Shown: positions 43,227 through 51,609 of the stretch, piece by piece | Numbering within the stretch: the first letter of the stretch is position 1 | Layout: each line of letters opens with the position of its first letter | Source of the DNA: Propionispora hippei DSM 15287 | Lineage (GTDB): Bacteria > Bacillota > Negativicutes > Propionisporales > Propionisporaceae | Length of the DNA stretch: 64,000 nt | Reading direction: 5' to 3' | NCBI RefSeq assembly: GCF_900141835.1 | Contig: NZ_FQZD01000007.1 | Coordinates: forward strand, 124,001 to 188,000 | Program-made: the position numbers and the translations under genes | The notes under the pieces: generated by a model | What the model saw: only the letters and a program-made list of their open reading frames with translations | Told to the model about the DNA's origin: nothing | Database searches by the model: none

Positions 43227-43607
43227 ATGATTCAGGGGATATGCCTAGGTAATATTATGGTTGACTGCGGCGATGAAATAAAGCTATGCGAATTCTACCA
43301 TCAATTACTTGGCTGGGAAAAACGAAACATGTTTGGACGGCCTGCCTTATGTAGTGGAACTGGGATTGTATTTCTGTTTATGGAAGAAGCGGATTATGTG
43401 CCACCTGTCTGGCCGGAAGAAAAAGAAAAGCAGCAAAAACAAATGCATTTCGATTTTCAGGTGCCCGATGTTGCCGCAGCAGTTGAATACGCTAAATCCC
43501 TCGGCGCGATTGAGGCAACATCCCAATTTGGCGGTCGTGAGTTTGTTACAATGCTAGATCCTGCCGGACACCCGTTTTGCCTTTGCGCCGAAGATAATAT
43601 GGCTTAA
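43227..43607 (+). CDS. VOC family protein (glyoxalase-like)
   Basis: 126 residues from ATG 43227, which has GGGAGGG upstream (the ATG at 43209 overlaps poorly with any site). GICLGNIMVDCGDEIKLCEF then YHQLLGWEKRNMFG, MHFDFQVPDVAAAVEYAKSLG and FVTMLDPAGHPFCLC are the two VOC half-repeats. Candidate metal ligands are the aspartate near the start and H at MHFDF. Function is probably detoxification or a metabolite lyase, not assignable further. Confidence 0.82.
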   Translation: MIQGICLGNIMVDCGDEIKLCEFYHQLLGWEKRNMFGRPALCSGTGIVFLFMEEADYVPPVWPEEKEKQQKQMHFDFQVPDVAAAVEYAKSLGAIEATSQFGGREFVTMLDPAGHPFCLCAEDNMA

Positions 43608-43645
43608 TATAATAGGCACTTGAAGTCTCGGGAGAGGTGATATTG

Positions 43646-44527
43646 ATGAGTCATAGAATTGAAACAAAAGTATCCATAACTGCACAGGGAACATGCCTGG
43701 CGCGGACAGTATCCTATTATGAAAAGGATTCTAATTACAAAAGCGATGATTATGTTGCTCCGGTCATGGGACCTCCATTTCTTGGTTTCCTGGCTAAACA
43801 TGACTTTTCCCGGAAGCTGTTAAAAAATTGCTTCCTTAAAGCTCCGGGGAATTATGAATATTTGATTGCCCGGACCAAATTCATTGATGCGATGTTTAAG
43901 AATATGGGCGGGAATGTTGAACAAATCGTCGTATTTGGCGCCGGATTTGATTCCCGGGCGATTCGGTTTCAAAAGGAATTAAAAAACGCGACGGTATTTG
44001 AACTTGACGCTCCGGTAACCCAGCAAGCTAAAAGAGAGAGAATTAGGGGAGCCAACATTCAGCTTCCGGAGAATCTAAAATTTATTTCTATTGATTTTAA
44101 CAAAGAAGCCGTCTCGGAAAAGTTAGATGAAGCCGGTTTTAAACAAAATAAGACTTGCCTTTTTCTGCTTGAAGGGTTAACGATGTATCTTAATCAGACG
44201 TCTATCGATCAAACCTTTCAACTGATTGATCAATATACAGGGCAAGACAGCCTGATTATTTTTGATTATGTTTCTGCTTCGATGGTTAGACAAGAACAGC
44301 TTCAAAATGATCCTCAGGTTATAAAACATTATCAGGTTCTTGCTAAAGCCGGTGAGAAACCCGGTTTTGCAATTGATGGACATATTCAGGATTTTTTAGC
44401 AAAATATAATTTAGCTTTAATGGAAGAATTGGATTCGGTTAAACTGGCGGAAAGATATTTTGGTGAAGAAGATTTAGGACTACTTGCTAAAAAATTTAGA
44501 ATTATAACGGCAAAAAAGTCAGGATAA
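43646..44527 (+). CDS. SAM-dependent methyltransferase, LCMT/PPM1-type
   Basis: 293 residues from ATG 43646; GGAGAGG lies 8 bases before it. The SAM-binding motif VVFGAGFDSRAIRF (about 92-105), acidic loop VFELDAPVTQQAKRERI and FLLEGLTMYLNQTSID are diagnostic of the leucine carboxyl methyltransferase-like group of class I methylases, whose bacterial members methylate carboxyl or hydroxyl groups of small molecules. Flanked by the two separated ends of a MITE-like element. Confidence 0.88.
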   Translation: MSHRIETKVSITAQGTCLARTVSYYEKDSNYKSDDYVAPVMGPPFLGFLAKHDFSRKLLKNCFLKAPGNYEYLIARTKFIDAMFKNMGGNVEQIVVFGAGFDSRAIRFQKELKNATVFELDAPVTQQAKRERIRGANIQLPENLKFISIDFNKEAVSEKLDEAGFKQNKTCLFLLEGLTMYLNQTSIDQTFQLIDQYTGQDSLIIFDYVSASMVRQEQLQNDPQVIKHYQVLAKAGEKPGFAIDGHIQDFLAKYNLALMEELDSVKLAERYFGEEDLGLLAKKFRIITAKKSG

Positions 44528-44572
44528 TCAAGTAAGTGCTATTAAGCTGGCCGTTCGGCGTATGGAGTTACG

Positions 44573-44650
44573 GGGGCGGTCCTTTTGAATCGATATTTGG
44601 TGCGTGTTAAAAAATTTGAAGTTGTAGGTTTGGCGGGGTAAGAGTAAAAA
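44573..44650. repeat. Left-end fragment of the MITE-like element
   Basis: GGGGCGGTCCTTTTGAATCG and the following TTTGAAGTTGTAGGTTTGGC match 14368-14440. Only the left part is present, in the same orientation as the other copies. Confidence 0.65.
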
Positions 44651-44674
44651 TCAAGCAAATGTTCACCTGGATTT

Positions 44675-44717
44675 AAAAGAGGCGGCATCTGGTGTTTTAG
44701 ACCGGATGCCGCCTTTT
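44675..44717 (+). terminator. Intrinsic terminator
   Basis: AAAAGAGGCGGCATC and GATGCCGCCTTTT pair over 13 bases with a GA bulge, ending in T's. It serves the methyltransferase gene. Confidence 0.75.
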
Positions 44718-44784
44718 GGGCTGTGACAAAGTTTAATTTGATCGTTGTTTAGCAAGGCCGTTGCTTGTTAGAGCAAGTAGGCCC

Positions 44785-45063
44785 TTAGGCACTTAGTTTT
44801 TGAATAAAATCTCCAACATCCTTGATACTCAGGATTACACTCTTGGTAAATGCCCGATCGACTGTTTTATTGGTCATTTTTACTTTTATATGAATGGTTA
44901 GTTCACCCATGACCTCTTGTAATTCGGTTAAAAATTGATCGTATTTTTCTTGTTCTGTTCCGGTAAATTGACAGTCATTGTAGGCAATAAAATTGGTAGA
45001 AACTGTGTATTGGATAACAAAGTCGGTATGGTTCCCGGTAATGATAAGTTTATATAGTTTCAT
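44785..45063 (-). CDS. Small hypothetical protein
   Basis: 92 residues. The start is placed at the second of two close ATGs because GGAGG abuts the first and is six bases from this one. The sequence (MKLYKLIITGNHTDFVIQYT, FTGTEQEKYDQFLTELQEVM, VILSIKDVGDFIQKLS) alternates strand and helix; no signal peptide or known motif. Unrecognised. Confidence 0.55.
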   Translation of the reverse strand: MKLYKLIITGNHTDFVIQYTVSTNFIAYNDCQFTGTEQEKYDQFLTELQEVMGELTIHIKVKMTNKTVDRAFTKSVILSIKDVGDFIQKLSA

Positions 45064-45118
45064 TTCCATCCTCCAGAAGTAGTTATAGTTTGCTTGCAAT
45101 AAATATTAAGCAAAATCC

Positions 45119-45472
45119 ATGCCAACATACTATACAGGCTGCTGTCTTACCGTTCTTGAGCAACAAGCGCTGCAGCGGGTTCCTAGTGTTTTCCTTTGCA
45201 GGTGTAGTGTTTGTATCTTGGCTTCCTTGTTGAAACAGTTAGGTTGGATCTGTTTTGCGGCAGGGTTTACTGACAAGTTTTGCGCGACAGTTACTAGGAT
45301 TGCCTCATTTACAAGCTCGTTGCAGGGGATTACGGGCAATATTCAGAACACCGTATCACTGATCGCGCTTGCGATGGAGCAGTTAAATAAATTAAGCGCC
45401 ATAGCTGATGCCAGTCAGGGCAAGTTGAACCAGTTGGTTGAGCTAGTCCGGTTTATGGATAAAAGCAAATAA
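45119..45472 (+). pseudogene. Possible decayed coding region with coiled-coil tail
   Basis: An open frame of 117 codons without a convincing ribosome binding site. The second half (FTSSLQGITGNIQNTVSLIA, MEQLNKLSAIADASQGKLNQ) has the heptad look of a chemotaxis-receptor or similar coiled-coil C-terminus, while the first half is Cys-rich and unlike a protein start. Most likely the 3' remnant of a lost gene. The next 200 bases to 45674 hold only a terminator and a promoter region. Confidence 0.25.
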
Positions 45473-45480
45473 AGCTACAT

Positions 45481-45530
45481 AAACAAGTCTCCCGGTTTTG
45501 ACTGTCCGATCAAGCCCGGGAGACTTGTTT
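45481..45530. terminator. Strong hairpin terminator
   Basis: Perfect 15-bp stem AAACAAGTCTCCCGG / CCGGGAGACTTGTTT with a 20-base loop; symmetric A/T ends allow function on either strand. Confidence 0.75.
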
Positions 45531-45674
45531 GCGTTTATGGGAACCCGGTTGAGGTAAGAGCAAGATTTATAAATAAGTAGGCAAGGATTAGTAATGTAAA
45601 CCGGAGAAAATAATTCTATAATAAAATAAATTAGAATATTAAAACAATTGCCATAAGGACTCAAGGAGGTCGGG

Positions 45675-47186
45675 ATGAAAAACGTTTTAGAATTTAAGGC
45701 CATTACCAAATACTTTCCCGGAGTCAAAGCGCTGGATGACATCAGTTTTACGGCGGAAGGCGGCGAGGTACTGACTTTTCTTGGTGAAAATGGCGCCGGC
45801 AAATCGACCTTGCTTAAGGTGTTGAACGGAGACTATCAGCCGACCTCCGGGCAATACCTGCTAAATGGGGAAGTACGGCATTTTTCCAATCCCAAGGAGG
45901 CCATTGAAGCCGGCATCAGTGTGATTTATCAGGAACGGCAAATTTTGATGGAGGTAAGCGTTGCCGAGAATATATTTGTCGGCCGTCTGCCGGTAGGGAA
46001 GCTCGGGCTGGTTGACCGGAAACGGCTGAATCAGGCGGCAAAAAAAATTATCGATGAATTTGGTCTGCCCATTGCTCCGGACAAAAAAGTGAAGGAGCTC
46101 AGCGTGGCCCATCAGCAGATGGTTGAAATTATGAAAGCCTATAGCCGGGAATTAAAGGTCATCGCCTTTGACGAGCCTACGGCCAGTTTGTGTGACAGTG
46201 AGATTGACATATTGTTTAAGATCATTGAAAAGCTAAAACAGGAAGGGAAAGTCATTATTTATGTATCTCACCGGATGAAGGAGCTGCGCCAGATTGCCGA
46301 TAAGGTGGCTATCTTTAAAGACGGCCGGTTTGTCAAGCTTGTCCGGCAGCAGGAGGTAAGCGAACAGGAGATGATCCGGCTGATGGTGGGCCGTGATCTG
46401 GGCGATGTGTTTAAGGAGCTTAACCGCAATACGGAGCTTGGCGAAGTCCTGCTGGAAGTAAGGAATCTCTGCTCCGACCGGGTAAGGCAAATATCTTTTC
46501 AATTACATAAAGGCGAAATACTGGGGTTTTCCGGGCTGGTGGGAGCCGGGCGGACTGAAGTCATGCGGGCCATTATCGGTGCCGACCGGATAAAAGCGGG
46601 GGAAGTGCTGCTGGAAGGCAAGCCTGCTTTCAGTCAGTCTCCCGGCGAAGCCATTCAAAAAGGGATTGTGATGGTGCCGGAGGACCGGAAGACACAGGGC
46701 ATTCTGCCGAACATGACGGTAGGGGCAAATATCAGCATCTCTATTTTGGGCAATATCTTAAATTCCTTTCATCTGATTCAGGAAGAAAAGGAAGCTCTTA
46801 TTATTGAGGAAAATATCAGGCTGCTGAATATAAAAACCCCGCATGCAGGCAAGAACATCGTGGAATTAAGCGGCGGGAATCAACAAAAAGCTATTTTAGC
46901 CCGCTGGCTGATAACCGAACCTAAGGTCCTGATTCTGGATGAACCAACCAAGGGGATTGATGTGGGGGCCAAAGCGGAATTTTATAAATTGATCTGTGAC
47001 ATTGCCCGGCAGGGAGTAGGGGTATTGCTGATTTCTTCGGAGCTGCCGGAAATTATCGGGCTTAGCGACCGGATTATCATCATGAAAAACGGCAGAATGA
47101 CCGGTGAGGTAAGCCGGGAGGAAGCGGCCGAGGATAAGCTTCTGGCCTATGCCATGCTGGACGAGGGGGAAAAACAGTATGCTTAA
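45675..47186 (+). CDS. Sugar ABC transporter ATP-binding protein (RbsA/MglA-type, duplicated ATPase)
   Basis: 503 residues with two ABC domains, as usual for the CUT2 family. First domain: Walker A GENGAGKSTLLKVLNG (about 37-52), signature LSVAHQQMVEIMKA, Walker B VIAFDEPTASL. Second domain has the degenerate P-loop GLVGAGRTEVMRAI normal for these proteins and an intact LSGGNQQKAILARW. AAGGAGG precedes the ATG. Powers uptake of a monosaccharide with the permease (overlapping by 8 bases) and the binding protein that follow. Confidence 0.95.
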   Translation: MKNVLEFKAITKYFPGVKALDDISFTAEGGEVLTFLGENGAGKSTLLKVLNGDYQPTSGQYLLNGEVRHFSNPKEAIEAGISVIYQERQILMEVSVAENIFVGRLPVGKLGLVDRKRLNQAAKKIIDEFGLPIAPDKKVKELSVAHQQMVEIMKAYSRELKVIAFDEPTASLCDSEIDILFKIIEKLKQEGKVIIYVSHRMKELRQIADKVAIFKDGRFVKLVRQQEVSEQEMIRLMVGRDLGDVFKELNRNTELGEVLLEVRNLCSDRVRQISFQLHKGEILGFSGLVGAGRTEVMRAIIGADRIKAGEVLLEGKPAFSQSPGEAIQKGIVMVPEDRKTQGILPNMTVGANISISILGNILNSFHLIQEEKEALIIEENIRLLNIKTPHAGKNIVELSGGNQQKAILARWLITEPKVLILDEPTKGIDVGAKAEFYKLICDIARQGVGVLLISSELPEIIGLSDRIIIMKNGRMTGEVSREEAAEDKLLAYAMLDEGEKQYA

Positions 47187-48201
47187 ATGGGACCATATCA
47201 CGCAAAAAATCGAAACAGACAAACTTGGCCTGATCGTTGCTTTAGTGGCCCTTGTCATTATATTTTCATTCTTTAACAGCAATTATCTCAGCAGCGCTAA
47301 TCTGATCAATATCTTAGTAGCCGCTTCGCTGCCGGGGCTGGTGGCTATCGGGGAAACCTATCTGATTATTGCCGGTTTATGTGATTTGTCTACCGGGTCG
47401 GTGGCGGCGTTTGCCAGTGTGCTGGCGGCGGTATTGATGCAGAAGGGGCTTAGCTTCTTTCCCATGCTGCTGGTGGTCATCGGCGCCGGTATCCTGGTTG
47501 GCTATATCAATGCCTGGGCTGTTAACAAGATCAAGCTGGAGTCCTTTATTGCCACTCTGGCCACCATGTCGATCTTCCGGGGCTTTGCTTACATTATTTG
47601 CGACGGCAAACCGGTTTATATCATGGACAGCACTTTTATTGATTTTGGCAAGGAGCGCATACTGGGCCTGCCGATTCCGGTCATTATCCTTTTGCTGGCC
47701 TTTCTGCTGTTTGGTATTATTCTGGCCAAAACCCGGTTCGGGCGCAGTGTCTATGTGGTGGGCGGCAGCAAAAATGCGGCTCGCCTGGCAGGCCTGGACC
47801 CGGAGCGGATTACCAATGTGCTGTTTATGCTGACAGGCGCCTTGTCGGCCCTTGGCGGGATCATTCTGGGAGCCAGAATGAGCTCAGGACAGCCTGCGGC
47901 CAGTGTGGGGCTGGAGTTTGACGCCATTACGGCTGCCGTGCTGGGCGGCACGGCCTTCACCGGCGGTGTGGGAACCATCTTCGGCACCGTGCTCGGGGTG
48001 TTGATCCTTCAGGGCTTTAATACCGGGCTGATTATGTTGAACGTTCCTGTATTCTGGCAATTTGTTGCCCGGGGGATGCTGCTGTTCATTGCGCTGGCCT
48101 TTGACTTCCTGCGTAAGAAAAACCGGGAAAAGAAGCTGCTGGAGCAGAGTATGGCCCTGCTGGAGCAGAAGGAACCGCCGGTGAAAACAACTCCGGCCTA
48201 A
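47179..48201 (+). CDS. Sugar ABC transporter permease (RbsC-type)
   Basis: 340 residues from ATG 47179, inside the end of the ATPase gene, with GAGGGGG upstream. About eight to ten hydrophobic membrane segments; the family region TRFGRSVYVVGGSKNAARLAG and the following NVLFMLTGALSALGGIILGAR, with GTAFTGGVGTIFGTVLGVL, are diagnostic. Basic, Glu-rich C-terminal tail. Forms a homodimeric channel for the CUT2 system. Confidence 0.93.
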   Translation: MLKWDHITQKIETDKLGLIVALVALVIIFSFFNSNYLSSANLINILVAASLPGLVAIGETYLIIAGLCDLSTGSVAAFASVLAAVLMQKGLSFFPMLLVVIGAGILVGYINAWAVNKIKLESFIATLATMSIFRGFAYIICDGKPVYIMDSTFIDFGKERILGLPIPVIILLLAFLLFGIILAKTRFGRSVYVVGGSKNAARLAGLDPERITNVLFMLTGALSALGGIILGARMSSGQPAASVGLEFDAITAAVLGGTAFTGGVGTIFGTVLGVLILQGFNTGLIMLNVPVFWQFVARGMLLFIALAFDFLRKKNREKKLLEQSMALLEQKEPPVKTTPA

Positions 48202-48299
48202 AGAGAGTCTTGCGGATAGTCGGTTATCAGCAGGGAGGGGGAGATAGGGCAAGTTTTAAACCGGGTGGACGAATATGCTATAGAGGGGGAGCGTGCAGG

Positions 48300-49322
48300 A
48301 TGAAATTTAAAAAACAGATGGCTGTATTGCTGGGGACTTTACTGGTGAGTACCTTGCTGTGGGGGTGCGGCTCAGGTTCGGGTGATCAGGGGAAAAGTGC
48401 CGGCGGCGACAAGAAGAAGCTGGTGATTGCCGGCATTTATAAGGCCGGTGATCAGGTCTGGTTTATCGATGAAGGCAAAGCGGCGGAAAAAGCGGCTAAA
48501 GAAATGGGAGCTTCCGATTTTCTGTTCATTGATGCCAAGATGAATCCCGATACCTATTTGCAAGCGATTGATAATGTAATCGCCCAGAAGGTGGATGGGG
48601 TGGTTACCTGTATTCCGGATCAGAAGCTTTCCAAAGTGACGGTGGAAAAATTAAAACAAGCCGGCATTCCTGTTGTAGCGGCCGATGATGCGCTGCAGGA
48701 TGAAAGCGGCAAGAAGCTGGCGCCCTGGGTGGGCATCAACGCCTACAAGATTGGTCAGGTCAACGGGGAATGGATGGCCAATTATGCGAAAACCAATGGT
48801 TTTGACAAAGACAATCAGGCCGGTCTGTTAATCCTGACGATGGATACAGTGTCCAGTTGCGTGCCGCGGACGCAGGGGGAAGAAGAGAAGTTTAAGGAAC
48901 TGCTGCCCGGATTTAGCGGTGACCGGATTTTTAAAGCGGACTACAACGGGGAAACGGATAAAGGCTTCAACGGAGCGGCAGCCATCTTTACCGCTCATCC
49001 GGAAATCAAGAAATGGATGGTTATGACGGCCAATGAGGAAGGCGCGGTTGGGGCGGTTCGGGCGCTCGAGCAGGCCGGTCTGGATAAAAGCTCCTGCGTA
49101 ATCGGTCTGGGTGGCTATCTGGCAAAAGACGAATTCAAGAAGGAATATTCGGCAATGAAAGCGGCCACCTATTTCTCGTCCGATGCGGTGGGCGGCACTT
49201 CGGTAAAAGTACTGATGAATTACATACTGAAAAAAGAGGAAATGCCGATGGAAACTGCCGTGGATGCGGCTATTGTAACAAAGGATAACTATAAGCAGAT
49301 TATGGGGAAAAACGCGGAATAG
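48300..49322 (+). CDS. Sugar ABC transporter substrate-binding lipoprotein (AraF-like)
   Basis: 340 residues from ATG 48300; GAGGGGGAG is upstream. Lipoprotein signal peptide with lipobox LLWGC (about residues 19-23) followed by a Gly/Ser linker, so it is anchored on the outer face of the membrane. The periplasmic-binding-protein type 1 fold starts KLVIAGIYKAGDQVWFIDEG. The pattern (WFIDEGKAAEKAAKEMG, VAADDALQDESGKKLAPWVG, MTANEEGAVGAVRALEQAG) is closest to arabinose-binding proteins in my reading, but the actual sugar is not certain. Third gene of the operon, closed by a terminator. Confidence 0.9.
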   Translation: MKFKKQMAVLLGTLLVSTLLWGCGSGSGDQGKSAGGDKKKLVIAGIYKAGDQVWFIDEGKAAEKAAKEMGASDFLFIDAKMNPDTYLQAIDNVIAQKVDGVVTCIPDQKLSKVTVEKLKQAGIPVVAADDALQDESGKKLAPWVGINAYKIGQVNGEWMANYAKTNGFDKDNQAGLLILTMDTVSSCVPRTQGEEEKFKELLPGFSGDRIFKADYNGETDKGFNGAAAIFTAHPEIKKWMVMTANEEGAVGAVRALEQAGLDKSSCVIGLGGYLAKDEFKKEYSAMKAATYFSSDAVGGTSVKVLMNYILKKEEMPMETAVDAAIVTKDNYKQIMGKNAE

Positions 49323-49342
49323 TTATATATACAGGTAAAGGG

Positions 49343-49376
49343 AACCGGCGCCCAGAGTGCATGGGCGCCGGTTTTT
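49343..49376 (+). terminator. Terminator after the binding-protein gene
   Basis: Perfect 12-bp GC-rich stem AACCGGCGCCCA / TGGGCGCCGGTT followed by TTTT. The next gene starts only 38 bases on, so it may attenuate transcription into that gene. Confidence 0.88.
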
Positions 49377-49413
49377 AAATGATCTTTTGAGATACACAGG
49401 GAGGCTGGCGGTT

Positions 49414-50346
49414 ATGATCGACAAAATACGGTTTAAGCAGATGGACGCGCTGCGGCTGGAAAATGAATGGCTGCGGATTATTGTCATTCCGGCCTTAGGC
49501 GGCAAGGTGGCGTCGATGTATAAAAAGGATAAACAGTTTGAGCTGCTTTTTCAGCATAAAGAGGAGGCTTACCAAAAGCCCGGCAAGTACGCGTCGTTTG
49601 CCGAGTATGATGCCGCCGGCTTTGACGATGCCTTTCCTTCGATTGACGGGGGCAAGGTATGGGTAGGGCAGCAGGAACTGGAGTATCCGGATCACGGTGA
49701 AATATGGACCGCCGATTTTTCTTATGTCATTGAAGGCGATGATCGCGTAAGCCTGACCTATCAAAGCCCGGCTTTTGGCTACCGGTATCGGAAGCAACTG
49801 ACTTTGCAGGATAAGACACTGCGGCTTCACTATCATATCACCAATCACGGGGCGGCTATGTTCCCGTGTATTTGGGCGATGCACTGCCTGCTGCGCTGTG
49901 AAGAGGATATGGAGCTTGAGTTTCCGCCGGGAACGCAAACGGTGCTCAATGTCCAGGACAGTGCGAGCTTAGGTCCTGCCGGGCAGCTTCATTCCTATCC
50001 GGTCACCCGGAACCGGGACGGCAGGCAATACCGGCTGGACCGGGTATTGCCCGCGACGAGCGGCACCACGCAAAAATACTATACCTGCGGCCGGGTCGCC
50101 GAAGGGCGGTGCGGGGTGTACTATCCGTCGCAGCAGGTGCGGTATCAGGTGGTATTTGATAAAGAAAAACTCCCTTATGTCGGTTTCTGGGTAACCGAGG
50201 GAGGCTTTCGCGGTGATTATAATTGTGCGCTGGAACCGGCTAACGGGTATTACGACGCCATTGATATCGCCAAGCGGAATCAGGCCTTATATTGCCTGGC
50301 GCCGGGCGAGACCCTGTCGTTTGAACTGGCCATGAATTTGGACTGA
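49414..50346 (+). CDS. Galactose mutarotase-superfamily protein (aldose 1-epimerase-like)
   Basis: 310 residues from ATG 49414 with GGGAGG nine bases upstream. Beta-sandwich pattern of the aldose-epimerase superfamily: LENEWLRIIVIPALGGKVAS (the common start), DDAFPSIDG, YPDHGEIWTADF with a candidate catalytic His, LHYHITNHGAAMFPCIWAMH, and LEPANGYYDA near the end with the candidate catalytic Glu. It probably interconverts anomers of, or binds, the sugar imported by the upstream ABC transporter. Confidence 0.83.
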   Translation: MIDKIRFKQMDALRLENEWLRIIVIPALGGKVASMYKKDKQFELLFQHKEEAYQKPGKYASFAEYDAAGFDDAFPSIDGGKVWVGQQELEYPDHGEIWTADFSYVIEGDDRVSLTYQSPAFGYRYRKQLTLQDKTLRLHYHITNHGAAMFPCIWAMHCLLRCEEDMELEFPPGTQTVLNVQDSASLGPAGQLHSYPVTRNRDGRQYRLDRVLPATSGTTQKYYTCGRVAEGRCGVYYPSQQVRYQVVFDKEKLPYVGFWVTEGGFRGDYNCALEPANGYYDAIDIAKRNQALYCLAPGETLSFELAMNLD

Positions 50347-50520
50347 CCGCAAGGGACCCGCTGATTAAATGAGCCTGCCGGCCTGGCGAGAGATTTTTTC
50401 GGCTGGCAAGGAAGTAAAACCGCAGGAATAGCGGTCCCTATTTCAAGGTTTTGCTGACGCAGCCAGACGGAAAAAGATCCGCCAGGATGTGCAGTGTGAA
50501 TTAATCAGTGGTTCCCAAGG

Positions 50521-51366
50521 CTAAAAGGGGACCTTGCGAAATTCGGTCGGGGTATTTTTGGTGTGCTGTTTGAAGCAGGTAATAAAGTTAGCCTCGCTGT
50601 TGAAGCCGGTGGTAAAGGCGATTTCCTTAACGGACAAACCGGTGGTTTTTAAGAGATCCTTGGCGCGGTTAAGGCGGACCATGGTGACATATTCGTAGGG
50701 TGAATAGCCGGTGGTTTTTTTGAATAGCCGGCTGAAATAGTAGACGCTTATGCAAAGATGGTCGGCTAAGTCATTTAGGGAAATTTTCGAAGAATAGTTG
50801 GCTTTGATATAGGTGATCGCCTTGATCATCGGGTGGTCCTGATCAGTGCTGCCGGTAGGATATTGGGAGGCTACGCCGTAGAGTTCGGCCAGCAGGCGCT
50901 GTATCTGACAGGAAACCAGATGCTCATTTAATATTTGGCTGTTTTGCAGCAGCTTAAAAATATCCTCCAGACAGTCCGGAATTAACGGCGAACCGTGCAG
51001 CGGCAGGACGCAGCCCGAGCGATTATAGATCAGGTTAAAGTATTCGGTGCAGATATTGCCGTCGATGTGGCACCACAGGGTTTCCCAGCCGTCGGTACTA
51101 TAGGCGTGCGGACGGTAGCAGTTGAGCAGCACGATATCGCCGGCTCTGGCGGTGACCACTTTGTCATCAAACCAGACCGTTCCCTCACCGGCGCGGACAT
51201 ACATGAGTAAAAAGCTGTTGTAAGACTGACGCTTGAGGTGATAATTACTGTCGCAATAAAAGTGTCCGGCGCAAATCACGTAGAAAAGAATGGACCTGGC
51301 CAATTGGCTGGGAGTATAAAAATAGGCCTGGGAGTGGTCTAATACTCCCCTTTCAATGACGTGCAT
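50521..51366 (-). CDS. AraC-family transcriptional regulator
   Basis: 281 residues from the ATG at 51366 (AGGAAGGG upstream); an earlier in-frame ATG adds residues without a site. The N-terminal cupin-type sensor domain (GEGTVWFDDKVVTARAGDIV, LLNCYRPHAYSTDGWETLW) is joined to the C-terminal double HTH (ISLNDLADHLCISVYYFSRL, GYSPYEYVTMVRLNRAKDLL, SVKEIAFTTGFNSEANFITC). Divergent from the large mutarotase-TPR gene and next to a sugar transporter, so a sugar-responsive activator is expected. Confidence 0.93.
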   Translation of the reverse strand: MHVIERGVLDHSQAYFYTPSQLARSILFYVICAGHFYCDSNYHLKRQSYNSFLLMYVRAGEGTVWFDDKVVTARAGDIVLLNCYRPHAYSTDGWETLWCHIDGNICTEYFNLIYNRSGCVLPLHGSPLIPDCLEDIFKLLQNSQILNEHLVSCQIQRLLAELYGVASQYPTGSTDQDHPMIKAITYIKANYSSKISLNDLADHLCISVYYFSRLFKKTTGYSPYEYVTMVRLNRAKDLLKTTGLSVKEIAFTTGFNSEANFITCFKQHTKNTPTEFRKVPF

Positions 51367-51538
51367 GGTATCACCCTTCCTGTAATTGAGGCAGCGATAA
51401 CTGTACATAACTGACAATAAGCTAATCCTATTATACGATAAATCGACAGTGAAATGAATGGATTTGTACGCGCTTATCCGGTGGAAAAAGAAAAATAATA
51501 AAGGGCAATATTTATGAACTAATGGGCAAGTAATAGTA

Positions 51539-51567
51539 ATGATTACTGGACTTTATGCATTTATAAT
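51539..51567 (+). promoter_or_regulatory. Activator-type promoter candidate for the mutarotase-TPR gene
   Basis: A perfect TATAAT (51562-51567) with no good -35 box at the right distance, and an inverted repeat AGTAAT/ATTACT at about 51530-51546. A strong -10 with poor -35 is typical of promoters needing an activator; the divergent AraC protein is the natural candidate. Confidence 0.4.
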
Positions 51568-51609
51568 GAAAGCAAAATAGTAAAATAATTGGCTGCGGGA
51601 GGCGCGATC

